Part shown: piece after piece, positions 54,510-61,332 of the stretch
Position numbering within the stretch: position 1 is the stretch's first letter
How the letters are laid out: each line of letters starts with the position of its first letter
Assembly (NCBI GenBank): GCA_944380395.1
Contig: CALWHM010000008.1
Span: 1-61,332 of the forward strand
Length of the DNA: 61,332 bases
Reading direction: 5' to 3'
Source of the DNA: an uncultured Clostridia bacterium
GTDB lineage: Bacteria; Bacillota; Clostridia; Christensenellales; UBA3700
Position numbers and translations under genes: made by a program
Notes under the pieces: generated by a model
Told to the model about the DNA's origin: nothing
Databases searched by the model: none
Seen by the model: only the letters and a program-made list of their open reading frames with translations

Positions 54510-55538
54510 ATGGGCGAATTATACTTGAAAACTTTGATAATAATGCTGGTGCTCTCCGCGTTTATAGTGCCCGGATTTATCCTGCGCAAAATCAAGATGC
54601 TTTCCGCAAATTCCACGGAATCATTGAGCGCCATTTTGCTTTACGTATGTCAGCCAATGCTCATCATCAACTCCCTGTGCGTGTTCGACGAAGCGGAGTG
54701 GGCGGTGATAAGCTCTATGTCCAAAGTAAGTCTGCTTTGCGACTTCGCCATTGTAATGGCGGTGTCCACGGTGGCGTTTTTACTGCTTTTCGGAATTTGC
54801 AAACTCATATTCATCAAGTATCAAAACAAGACCGCCGCGGGCATATACTCCTTTATCACGCTGTTTTCCAACTGCGGATTTATAGGCGTGCCCTTTATAG
54901 AGATGTTCTCCGACCACGACCCGCTGGCTTCCGTATACGTGATGGTGTTCAACATTGTGTTCTGCGTGTTCAGCTGGACGGTGGGCGTTTATTTCATAAC
55001 GGGAAACAGGCAGGATATCTCCTTCAAAAAAGTCATTCTCAACCCCACGATAGTGGCGAGCATTATAGCGCTTTTGCTCTTCTTTGTGCCGGAGATAAAC
55101 TTTTTTATGTTCGAAGAGGTGGAGGAGATACAAGTGTTCCCGCAATATCTTGCCTACACCACCACGCCTGTTTCAATGCTGATAGTGGGCATACGCATTG
55201 CCGATATGACGGCGCGCGACATCTTTACCAAGCCCGCGGCATACTTTGCCGGAGCGCTCAGGCTGCTGCTTGCGCCCGCCGTGACCTTATGCGCCGCGCT
55301 CGTCTTCTTTGCCGTGATAAAGGCGATAGACCCCTCAGCCGTGCAGCGCGATTACGCATTTTTGGCGCCCGTGATATCCATGGCTATGTCCCCCGCGGCT
55401 TCCGTTGTGGCTATGAGTACGCGCTTTAAGGGTGATACCGCGCTTGCCGCGACCACGTTCGTGACTTCAACGCTTATAAGCATAATCATAATTCCGCTTA
55501 TCGCCTCCGCGGCGATGAGCATTTGGGGACTGCTTTAA
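54510..55538 (+). CDS. AEC (auxin efflux carrier)-type permease
   Basis: 342 residues with about ten predicted membrane helices arranged as two five-helix halves. Family marks include VPGFILRK after helix 1, CQPMLIINSL, FSNCGFIGVPF in the crossover region of the first half and SMAMSPAASVVAMSTRFKG in the second. AEC proteins in bacteria export or take up small carboxylates (malate, lactate and similar); the substrate here is unknown. No Shine-Dalgarno sequence precedes the ATG, which coincides with the predicted transcription start. A hairpin terminator follows. Confidence 0.88.
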   Translation: MGELYLKTLIIMLVLSAFIVPGFILRKIKMLSANSTESLSAILLYVCQPMLIINSLCVFDEAEWAVISSMSKVSLLCDFAIVMAVSTVAFLLLFGICKLIFIKYQNKTAAGIYSFITLFSNCGFIGVPFIEMFSDHDPLASVYVMVFNIVFCVFSWTVGVYFITGNRQDISFKKVILNPTIVASIIALLLFFVPEINFFMFEEVEEIQVFPQYLAYTTTPVSMLIVGIRIADMTARDIFTKPAAYFAGALRLLLAPAVTLCAALVFFAVIKAIDPSAVQRDYAFLAPVISMAMSPAASVVAMSTRFKGDTALAATTFVTSTLISIIIIPLIASAAMSIWGLL

Positions 55539-55592
55539 CCGGCATAACCTCTCGCGCTTTTCGGGTATTTTCGAATGATATTTATAAGTATA

Positions 55593-55627
55593 AGCGGCAA
55601 CACAGTTGCCGCTCATTCGTTTTATCT
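55593..55627 (+). terminator. Terminator of the permease gene
   Basis: AGCGGCAAC (55593-55601), loop ACA, GTTGCCGCT (55605-55613), then an interrupted T-rich tract. It also faces the end of the convergent acidic-protein genes. Confidence 0.75.
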
Positions 55628-55629
55628 TT

Positions 55630-55848
55630 TTATTCTCCGTTATACGACTTGCTCGGCAGTTCATCGGGAGCGGAGTCTTCTTCCGCCGTCTTGCTCATAG
55701 TGCCACTTTCGTAATATTCAGGCGTGACGTGCCCGCTATGCTCGTCTATATCGCCGCGCATCATAATGTCCTTTATGTCAATGTCATCCTGACCGCTCAT
55801 ATCCGGCACGCGGAATACTTCTTCCCACTCGTTCAAGTCTTTTGTCAT
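55630..55848 (-). CDS. Small acidic protein, paralogue of the next gene upstream
   Basis: 72 residues from the ATG at 55848, which has AAGGAGC upstream; an upstream in-frame TTG at 55908 lacks a site. The N-terminal half (NEWEEVFRVPDMSGQDDIDIKDIMMRGDIDEH) aligns with the neighbouring acidic protein (WDDIFGAPDIDRDGDVDMMDAMLRDDMDED), but the calcium-loop pattern is eroded. Very rich in Asp and Glu. No known family recognised beyond that. Confidence 0.65.
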   Translation of the reverse strand: MTKDLNEWEEVFRVPDMSGQDDIDIKDIMMRGDIDEHSGHVTPEYYESGTMSKTAEEDSAPDELPSKSYNGE

Positions 55849-55911
55849 ATCTGCTCCTTCATAATCGTCGTACTCATCGGTCAAGCCGTCATCGTACTCG
55901 TCGCACAAGTC
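55849..55911 (-). repeat. Duplicated acidic tail sequence between the two small genes
   Basis: Read in the same frame directly after the stop of the upstream gene, this stretch encodes DLCDEYDDGLTDEYDDYEGAD. It resembles the end of that gene (VLYDDDDDGLDDEDD) at both DNA and protein level. It looks like the leftover tail of an extra gene copy. Confidence 0.6.
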
Positions 55912-56163
55912 TTAATCGTCCTCGTCGTCTAAGCCGTCGTCGTCATCGTCGTACAAGACGCCACCGAAATCGTCCTCTTCCTCGTCTTCAAAAAGTGCGT
56001 CTTCGTCCGTATACAACGGATCGGAGTCGAAAAAAATTCTTTTAACATCTTCGTCCATATCGTCGCGCAGCATGGCGTCCATCATATCCACATCGCCGTC
56101 ACGGTCGATATCGGGTGCGCCGAATATATCGTCCCATATGTTAAAATCATCGTCACCGAGCAT
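55912..56163 (-). CDS. Small acidic protein with an EF-hand/dockerin-like calcium loop
   Basis: 83 residues. DIDRDGDVDMMD fits the 12-residue EF-hand loop with Asp at positions 1, 3, 5, 9 and 12 and Gly at 6, as in dockerin-type calcium sites. The preceding WDDIFGAP and following MLRDDMDED repeat in the downstream paralogue. The C-terminal half is almost only Asp, Glu and Leu. No signal peptide, so it should be cytoplasmic. GGGAGA precedes the ATG. Calcium binding is inferred from the motif only. Confidence 0.72.
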   Translation of the reverse strand: MLGDDDFNIWDDIFGAPDIDRDGDVDMMDAMLRDDMDEDVKRIFFDSDPLYTDEDALFEDEEEDDFGGVLYDDDDDGLDDEDD

Positions 56164-56188
56164 AATTTTTTCTCCCTGTCTTGATTTT

Positions 56189-56216
56189 ACTATATCATAG
56201 ACGTTATTACTTGCAA
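56189..56216 (-). promoter_or_regulatory. Candidate promoter of the small acidic-protein genes
   Basis: TTGCAA (56211-56216), a 16-bp spacer and TATAGT (56189-56194) on the minus strand. Confidence 0.5.
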
Positions 56217-56254
56217 ATATATGGCATATACGAAAAATTTATCGCGCTTATTCA

Positions 56255-56782
56255 TCATATTTCCGCCAACGCCGCGATTACCAGCCTTTGACCGTTTTCA
56301 TCATAAAGCGTACGCCAATACTCTTTTCCCGTACCGTTTACGGCAAGTTCCGTCCATACGCCGTTGACCGCCGCCTGAGGCGACGCCACATAATGCGCGC
56401 CGCCCTTTTCCGGATTATCTATCAGTATGCCTTTTGCTTTGAGCAATTCCGCCATCTGCCGGAAAGTAGGGACTTTGCAGTCCGTGAACACATCCTTTAT
56501 ATTCCGTATTATCTCGCTTAACGCAATGGGGCGCGCGTCTATTTTTACCGTACTCGCTTTTATTGCGTCGTAGACAAACGCCTTGCTTTTATTTTTCTTT
56601 GTCAGACCGCCCTTTGCGATAATTTCTTTGAGAATCCCGCTTACGTAAAACAGACATCTGCTTACGCGCACGTTATTGAGCACGGAATCATCTTCTATAA
56701 CGCTCCCGTCCAGCGGATTTATGCCGTTAGCCATCTTCTCCACATAATTCTGCGCCCATGCAAGCAATTCCAAATCTTCCAT
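56255..56782 (-). CDS. Conserved-looking hypothetical protein, 175 residues
   Basis: I do not recognise the family with confidence. The first 60 residues (LAWAQNYVEKMANGINPLDGSVI, then NNVRVSRCLFYVSGILKEII) look like a conserved helical unit. The middle (FTDCKVPTFRQMAELLKAKGILI) resembles a winged-helix or small DNA-binding element. The end is beta-rich. No signal peptide or membrane helix. AAGGAG precedes the ATG, which lies 13 bp after the peptidase stop codon, so the two form an operon. A link to nucleic acid is a guess. Confidence 0.75.
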   Translation of the reverse strand: MEDLELLAWAQNYVEKMANGINPLDGSVIEDDSVLNNVRVSRCLFYVSGILKEIIAKGGLTKKNKSKAFVYDAIKASTVKIDARPIALSEIIRNIKDVFTDCKVPTFRQMAELLKAKGILIDNPEKGGAHYVASPQAAVNGVWTELAVNGTGKEYWRTLYDENGQRLVIAALAEI

Positions 56783-56795
56783 AATCTTCTCCTTT

Positions 56796-58223
56796 TTACT
56801 TTAATCTGCCTATTCCCAAAGAGTACGGCTGGGATCTGCCTATCTCCTTTTTGCTCTTGCCGTCCAAAAGCGTTATGCATCCGGCAAAGGTGTGCAGCTG
56901 TTCGTACATAAGCTCCAAATTGAATTTATCCATATGCGCGTTGCCCGTGGGGTCTACGGAACAGAGGTAGTCGGGAGCGGTGACCAGCGCTATCTCGGGT
57001 ATTCCCTTTTTGGACAGCGGCTGACCTTCTCCGAAATGCATAGTGTTGTGTCCGCGCAAAGTGACGGTGCGCAAAAGCGTGCGCCCTTCTACCGCCCGGT
57101 AATACAATTTATCCAACTTCTTATTGCCCGTATACACAAGTTCCGCGTCCACGTCATTTGTTTTCGTATAAACGCCGTCCCTGTCCTTCCACTCCGTGCA
57201 CCCCAAATGCTCCACCGAACAGCCGGCAACCGCCCTGTACTTGCCGTTCCAAAGCTGCTTGTTGTCCTTTAGCCATTTACCCGTGGCTTGATTTGAAGGG
57301 AGCTTTCCCACGCGGAATACGGGCAGGCGGAAATGACCCGTGACAAACGCGAATATCAGCGTGCGCTTGCAGGGGTGGGCTTTGAAATAGCGCACCAATT
57401 CCAACATACCCACGCCGCCGTTTTCTTCACAGAAATTGCAGCCGTCCGTATGAGTGTTTACGATAACGGCTTCATTGTTCGTCTTGTCCGTGCCCTCTAT
57501 CACCGTATAGAACGAGCGCGTTTTCGCCCTTTCAAGCGTGCCCGTCAATGTGAGAGTGGCGCTCTTTTTTGCCTTGGCGGCGGCAATCACCTTTCTGCCC
57601 TGCGTTTCGTTCACCCATATCACGGGCACTTTTAGATACTTCAAGATAAAGTTGAGGCATTGCCCTTCCACCATTTTGTCCGACATTCCTTCCCATATGC
57701 ATATAACGCCCTTGACGCCCGAAGTTTTCAAAAACGGGAACGTAAGCAGCGTTTTTACAAACGAAGTGCTCACGGGACCGCGGTAACTTTTTTCTATCTC
57801 CATACCTTCGGGAAGAGAAGCGCGCTTATTGAAAGCTATCCTGCTGCTGATGTGTTTTAAGTTTTTTATTCTGACGACGGCTATCTTTCCGCGCGCCGCG
57901 GCAAACGAAAGCGGAAAATTCGCCGTGAGTTTTAATTGAGCGGTAACGCCCTCCTCTCCCGTAATTCCGCTGTAATGAAAAGCCGACGATACGGGTATAT
58001 CCTCCCCGTCTATATTCAAAGCGCAGCGCCCTGCCTCCCATTTTTCAAATTCGTACTCGTCGGAAAAAGTCTGCTGCCCCATATCGTGCAGCTGCTCTTC
58101 CAGCCATAAGCAAAAGGCGTTGTGTCCTGCGGTGCCGGTCAGCCTGTTCCCGAAAGAGTTCATCTTTTCCATATTTTCAAGCACTCTTTCTTTTGAGGTG
58201 ACTTCATTCAAAAAATATTCCAT
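56796..58223 (-). CDS. M28-like metallopeptidase with atypical metal site
   Basis: 475 residues, no signal peptide. An N-terminal segment and a PA-like insert (about 90-240) are followed by the peptidase core: VNTHTDGCNFCEENGGVG gives His258, Asp260 and Glu266/Glu267. In typical M28 enzymes this segment is HxD...GAxDN, and an EE pair follows near the next strand. Here that place reads FAFVTGHFRLP with His297 and no EE. CSVEHLG and a late His (NAHMDKF) may complete the site. The protein may therefore use different ligands, have another substrate, or be inactive. AAGGAGG precedes the ATG; a consensus-like promoter lies upstream. Confidence 0.78.
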   Translation of the reverse strand: MEYFLNEVTSKERVLENMEKMNSFGNRLTGTAGHNAFCLWLEEQLHDMGQQTFSDEYEFEKWEAGRCALNIDGEDIPVSSAFHYSGITGEEGVTAQLKLTANFPLSFAAARGKIAVVRIKNLKHISSRIAFNKRASLPEGMEIEKSYRGPVSTSFVKTLLTFPFLKTSGVKGVICIWEGMSDKMVEGQCLNFILKYLKVPVIWVNETQGRKVIAAAKAKKSATLTLTGTLERAKTRSFYTVIEGTDKTNNEAVIVNTHTDGCNFCEENGGVGMLELVRYFKAHPCKRTLIFAFVTGHFRLPVFRVGKLPSNQATGKWLKDNKQLWNGKYRAVAGCSVEHLGCTEWKDRDGVYTKTNDVDAELVYTGNKKLDKLYYRAVEGRTLLRTVTLRGHNTMHFGEGQPLSKKGIPEIALVTAPDYLCSVDPTGNAHMDKFNLELMYEQLHTFAGCITLLDGKSKKEIGRSQPYSLGIGRLK

Positions 58224-58249
58224 TTTTCCTCCTTGTTATCACATCTTTA

Positions 58250-58278
58250 ATTTTACGCTTATATCGGCGTTTTGTCAA
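58250..58278 (-). promoter_or_regulatory. Promoter of the peptidase operon
   Basis: TTGACA (58273-58278), a 17-bp spacer and TAAAAT (58250-58255) on the minus strand. Confidence 0.75.
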
Positions 58279-58340
58279 TACGGCAAATTCTGCAACTCAT
58301 TATATTTTCCATAAATAAGCCGCGACATATTGCGCGCACA

Positions 58341-58369
58341 TTGACTTTTATTTACTTAAATGTTACAAT
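58341..58369 (+). promoter_or_regulatory. Promoter of the basic-protein gene
   Basis: TTGACT (58341-58346), a 17-bp spacer and TACAAT (58364-58369). A small hairpin (CCGATG/CATCGG, 58383-58398) lies in the leader before the ribosome site. Confidence 0.75.
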
Positions 58370-58413
58370 GTTATCAATATATCCGATGTCATCATCGGGC
58401 GCAGGGGAATTTT

Positions 58414-58836
58414 GTGAAAGAAAAATTACAAAACGCTTTACTTGTCGTGCGCCGTTATTGGCAAAAGCCGCCCAAGGGGCAGGAAGTGGCATATAAAGAA
58501 ATAGCCGCGAAAGTCATTGCGGACGGCGGAAGCGAAGCCGACGCACGCCGCGCCGTAAAAGCGGAAAAGAAGGCGCGCCGTGATAAAAAACGCGCCGCAA
58601 CCAAAGCCATGTTCGACAAACTGCGCGCGGATTCAAAAGCGCTGAACGAACGCAAAAAGCAATTCTGCAAAGAGTGGATCGCCGCAGCCAAAGCCGAAGG
58701 CAAGAAAAAATGGCTGCACGTTTTGGCAAGAGAAGCTTTCTCCCGCCAGCTTGCTAAGGAGGCGAACGAACAGTCCTCCGACGACGCGCCCATGGAAGCT
58801 CCTACGGACGCTCCCACAAAATCCGTAGCCGGTTAA
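58414..58836 (+). CDS. Small basic Lys/Ala-rich protein of unknown function
   Basis: 140 residues from the GTG at 58414, with AGGGGAA just upstream; no better start with a ribosome site exists in frame. The N-terminal part (NALLVVRRYWQKPPKGQEVAYKEIAAKVI) looks ordered. The middle is a long charged helix (ADARRAVKAEKKARRDKKRAATKAMF), followed by RKKQFCKEWIAAAKAEGKKKWLHVLAREAF and an acidic Pro/Thr tail. No signal peptide. It could bind nucleic acid, but no recognised domain supports this. Confidence 0.65.
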   Translation: MKEKLQNALLVVRRYWQKPPKGQEVAYKEIAAKVIADGGSEADARRAVKAEKKARRDKKRAATKAMFDKLRADSKALNERKKQFCKEWIAAAKAEGKKKWLHVLAREAFSRQLAKEANEQSSDDAPMEAPTDAPTKSVAG

Positions 58837-58841
58837 ACGCT

Positions 58842-58869
58842 ATTCTCCCCGGACACTTACGGGGAGAAT
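58842..58869 (+). other. 9-bp hairpin after the basic-protein gene
   Basis: ATTCTCCCC (58842-58850) pairs with GGGGAGAAT (58861-58869). No T-tract follows on the plus strand, so termination would be inefficient. The gene 24 bp further down may be read through from here. Confidence 0.6.
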
Positions 58870-58892
58870 AAAAAGAATATGTGGTAATAAGT

Positions 58893-59474
58893 ATGATTTT
58901 TTATCCTACAAAACAAACCATAGAGCGCTTTAATATACCCATGTTCGAAGATCTGGATGACTTGGGTAAAGCTATTTCCGCGCAGGTGATCTCAAAAGAG
59001 CAAAACGACCCACTGATTCAGTGGGGCTGTAAGCTATTTTATTTTGACAGAAGAAAATGTCTGCAAGTTGTCAATTTTGCTTGCAAATTCACAATATTTT
59101 TAGTGGATGTGAAAGTCAAAAATTTTAAATATATTCCCGATAGCATGTTCGAATATTTATTCGACTATTATTCGGATAATAAGAAAATGACGAGGTGTTT
59201 GGAACTGTTGGCGGAAGACCACCCGTTTGTCGCATTTGCTCCCCTGACCGATAAGAAAATAATTGCCACACTCAACCATACCCAATCAAACTTTGCCTTG
59301 GACGGATATCGCTTTTACGATTATATCAAAAACGGCATTCTGCACTCTAAGCAAATATGCCGCGACGTTAACAATTACTGTATTTTCAGTGAACGAATAA
59401 ACGGAAAGCGAGTGCTCTTTTCTCCGGGAAAACGATTTGAAGAACTGCTTCGGGCAAGGTATCTGCAAGTATAA
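58893..59474 (+). CDS. DUF6933-like protein, AT-rich gene
   Basis: 193 residues from the ATG at 58893 (a GTG four codons earlier is possible; neither has a clear ribosome site). The start MIFYPTKQTIERF and the segment WGCKLFYFDRRKCLQVVNFACKFTIFLVDVKVKNF recall the DUF6933 family of uncharacterised proteins. That assignment is from memory and uncertain. No signal peptide. Base composition is clearly more AT-rich than neighbouring genes, with many AAA, TTT and ATA codons, which suggests recent acquisition. A bidirectional terminator follows. Confidence 0.7.
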   Translation: MIFYPTKQTIERFNIPMFEDLDDLGKAISAQVISKEQNDPLIQWGCKLFYFDRRKCLQVVNFACKFTIFLVDVKVKNFKYIPDSMFEYLFDYYSDNKKMTRCLELLAEDHPFVAFAPLTDKKIIATLNHTQSNFALDGYRFYDYIKNGILHSKQICRDVNNYCIFSERINGKRVLFSPGKRFEELLRARYLQV

Positions 59475-59536
59475 AATGCGATATATATGCGTTAAAAGCG
59501 TTTACGCAATATTATCTCCGCCGCGCAATACAAAAC

Positions 59537-59576
59537 AAAAAAGACAGTCACGAAGCCGTGGCTGTCTTTTGTTTTT
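59537..59576. terminator. Bidirectional terminator between convergent genes
   Basis: GACAGTCACG (59543-59552), loop AAGC, CGTGGCTGTC (59557-59566), with one wobble pair. T-rich runs flank it on both strands (TTTTGTTTTT on plus; TTTTTTGTTTT on minus). Confidence 0.9.
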
Positions 59577-59614
59577 GTGTTTTCCCCGTACGGAACTGGG
59601 TATTGCTTTCTCTC

Positions 59615-60979
59615 TTACGCCTTAGGCAGAGAGTCGAATCCGACTTGCAGGTCTTTGTCCGTGGGGATATAGTCGGTCATGGTGCCGTCATTATATGCCT
59701 TGTATGCAGCCATATCGAAATAACCCGTGCCGGTCAAGCCGAACAGAATATCCTTGCTCTCTCCGCTCTCCTTGCATTTGAGCGCCTCGTCGATAGCCGC
59801 GGCTATGGCGTGTGAGGACTCGGGTGCGGGGAAAGTGCCCTCCGTGCGTGCAAACAGCTCCGCCGCCTTAAAGACGTCCGTCTGCGTAACGCTGCGTGCG
59901 GTGATGTATCCGTCGTGATACAGCTTGGATACGATGGGGCTCATACCGTGATAGCGCAAGCCGCCGGCATGGTTGGGCGAAGGCATAAAGCCGCTGCCCA
60001 AAGTGTACATCTTGGCAAGCGGAGTCATTCTGCCCGTGTCACAGAAATCGTAAGCGTACTTGCCGCGCGTGAGCGAGGGGCAGGAAGCAGGCTCTACGCC
60101 CACGAAAGTGATGTTATTCTTGCCTTCCAGCCTGTCCGCCATAAAGGGCGCGATAAGTCCGCCGAAGTTGGAGCCGCCTCCGCAGCAGCCGATGATTATA
60201 TCGGGCGTGACGCCGTACATATCGAGCGCCGTCTTGCTCTCCAAACCGATAACGGATTGATGTAAAAGCACGTGATCCAGCACGCTTCCCAACACATAGC
60301 GGCAATTCGGAGTTTTAACGGCCGTTTCCACCGCCTCGGATATGGCGCAGCCCAAACTGCCGCCCGTATCCGGATGTTCAGCCAATATCTTTCTGCCAAC
60401 TTCCGTTGTATCCGAAGGGGAAGCAATAACTTCCGCGCCGTAAGTGCGCATTACTTCCCTGCGGTAAGGCTTTTGCTGAGCGGATACTTTCACCATATAC
60501 ACTTTCAGATCCACTCCGTAAAACGCGCACGCCATAGAAAGCGCCGTGCCCCACTGCCCTGCGCCCGTTTCCGTGGTCAGAGAGGTTATGCCCTGCTCCT
60601 TGGCGTAAAACACCTGCGCGATGGCGGAATTGAGTTTGTGCGAACCGGACGTGTTGTTACCCTCGAACTTATAATAGATGTGCGCGGGCGTGTCCAATGC
60701 TTTTTCCAAAAAATATGCTCGGCACAGAGGCGACGGACGATACATATGATAGAACTCGCGTATGCCTTCCGGAATTTCGATATACTTATCCGTGGTATTC
60801 AGCTCCTGCTCAATGACCGCATCGCAAAATACCGGACGAAGGTCGTCAGCGGTGCAGGGTTTGAGCGTAGCCGGGTTCAAAAACGGCGCGTGCTGCTCTT
60901 TCATAAACGCTTTCACGTTCAGCCATGCTTTGGGCATATCCTTTTCATTAATATAGATCTTGTAGGGAATTTTGCTCAT
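59615..60979 (-). CDS. trpB2: TrpB2-type tryptophan synthase beta-chain-like enzyme
   Basis: A PLP enzyme expected to join indole and serine to tryptophan. 454 residues, the longer TrpB2 form. The PLP lysine is Lys115 in GSHKLNSA, Glu137 lies in ETGAGQWG, the phosphate-binding loop is CCGGGSNFGG and a late GLTGTGYFD matches the family. TrpB2 enzymes often act without TrpA. No trpA or other trp gene lies in the window, so salvage of free indole is the simplest role; use of other beta-substituted serines is possible. AAGGAGG stands 12 nt before the ATG, a long spacing. A bidirectional terminator follows; two 117-bp repeats lie upstream. Confidence 0.92.
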   Translation of the reverse strand: MSKIPYKIYINEKDMPKAWLNVKAFMKEQHAPFLNPATLKPCTADDLRPVFCDAVIEQELNTTDKYIEIPEGIREFYHMYRPSPLCRAYFLEKALDTPAHIYYKFEGNNTSGSHKLNSAIAQVFYAKEQGITSLTTETGAGQWGTALSMACAFYGVDLKVYMVKVSAQQKPYRREVMRTYGAEVIASPSDTTEVGRKILAEHPDTGGSLGCAISEAVETAVKTPNCRYVLGSVLDHVLLHQSVIGLESKTALDMYGVTPDIIIGCCGGGSNFGGLIAPFMADRLEGKNNITFVGVEPASCPSLTRGKYAYDFCDTGRMTPLAKMYTLGSGFMPSPNHAGGLRYHGMSPIVSKLYHDGYITARSVTQTDVFKAAELFARTEGTFPAPESSHAIAAAIDEALKCKESGESKDILFGLTGTGYFDMAAYKAYNDGTMTDYIPTDKDLQVGFDSLPKA

Positions 60980-61060
60980 ACTTTGCTACAACCTCCTTGT
61001 TTTTTTATTTTCGCCCGTCGGGAGCAATCCGCATACGCACCTCGCCGCATCTCTTGTCCG

Positions 61061-61177
61061 CTTTTGCACAAATGCGTCTTGATAATACCATACAGGTATT
61101 ACCTGCGCCGCCTTCGCACAAAATCAATCCAAGATCTGCTGCCGATGAGCATATTCGTCTTGCTCCCTCCGGGCTGA
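61061..61177 (-). repeat. 117-bp direct repeat, copy 1
   Basis: Matches copy 2 at 114 of 117 positions; the unit period is 155 bp. On the minus strand it can form a 9-bp hairpin (GGTAATACC / GGTATTATC, loop TGTAT) and shorter stems GAGCA/TGCTC and TGCG/CGCA. This is consistent with a structured RNA upstream of trpB2 or a small repetitive element. Confidence 0.85.
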
Positions 61178-61215
61178 CTTTTTCTTGTTTTGTCTGTACG
61201 TCGGCGTTCCGCCCG

Positions 61216-61332
61216 CTTTTGCACAAATGCGTCTTGATAATACCATTCGGGTATCACCTGCGCCGCCTTCGCACAAAATCAATCCAAGATCTGCTGCCGA
61301 TGAGCATATTCGTCTTGCTCCCTCCGGGCTGA
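61216..61332 (-). repeat. 117-bp direct repeat, copy 2 (at window edge)
   Basis: The last base of the window is the last base matched, so the array may continue. Three substitutions relative to copy 1 lie in one hairpin: two in the loop (CGAAT instead of TGTAT) and one in the stem (an A-U pair becomes G-U on the minus strand), which keeps the stem. Confidence 0.85.

Larger units (their letters stand above)
60980..61332. other. Gene-free region upstream of trpB2, mostly repeat
   Basis: No promoter with good boxes was found. Apart from the trpB2 ribosome site the stretch consists of about 80 bp of unique sequence, two 117-bp repeat copies and a 38-bp spacer. Short frames here repeat the same residues and have no ribosome sites. 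Confidence 0.6.

Noticed and set aside
61005-61226. Short frame on the minus strand through repeat copy 1
   Set aside because: No ribosome site, and the coding pattern only reflects the repeat. The matching frames in both copies carry the same chance peptide.
61061-61332. CRISPR array or T-box riboswitch upstream of trpB2
   Set aside because: Units of 117 bp with a 38-bp spacer are outside CRISPR dimensions, and the conserved T-box core (AGGGTGG...ACC) was not found.

Overview
The window comes from a bacterial chromosome that looks like an uncultured Clostridia member (Bacillota), possibly a Christensenellales-type gut lineage. This is an inference from DUF1508 proteins with Ala/Lys/Glu-rich linkers, many lipoboxes, consensus sigma-A promoters (TTGACA/TATAAT, 17-bp spacers), AGGAGG ribosome sites, a heterodimeric MarR-linked ABC exporter, BspA-type leucine-rich repeats and MBG/InlB-type surface repeats. 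No rRNA, tRNA, CRISPR array, transposase or phage gene was seen.

Left part (1-7.7 kb): a DUF1508 protein cut by the window edge (+ strand). Then, on the minus strand, comes a PhoB/PhoR-like two-component pair whose operon ends in a mannose-6-phosphate isomerase gene, and a second unit in which a ComFC-like gene is coupled by ATGA overlap to an oligo-1,6-glucosidase. The ComFC-like gene appears to be transcribed as a leaderless mRNA.

Middle (7.8-43.2 kb): the outstanding feature is a roughly 35.4-kb minus-strand unit of only three genes. They are a 7215-residue lipoprotein with at least 13 copies of an unrecognised module, a 4385-residue surface protein with a beta-helix-like head, about 25 MBG-like repeats and a C-terminal membrane anchor, and a 175-residue lipoprotein whose gene overlaps the end of the second giant gene. 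It is preceded by a gene-free, AT-rich stretch of about 1.8 kb with its own short repeat families, and then by an orphan OmpR-type regulator that lacks the usual phosphorylation-pocket residues.

Right part (46.2-61.3 kb): a marR gene and an asymmetric heterodimeric ABC exporter under one promoter with an operator on its start site; a leucine-rich-repeat lipoprotein; an MFS transporter; a methyltransferase-ASCH pair divergent from a leaderless AEC-type permease; two tiny acidic proteins, one with an EF-hand-like loop; an M28-like peptidase with an unusual metal site; a basic orphan protein; an AT-rich DUF6933-like gene; and a stand-alone TrpB2. The right edge holds two 117-bp direct repeats that are identical except for three bases, all in one predicted hairpin.
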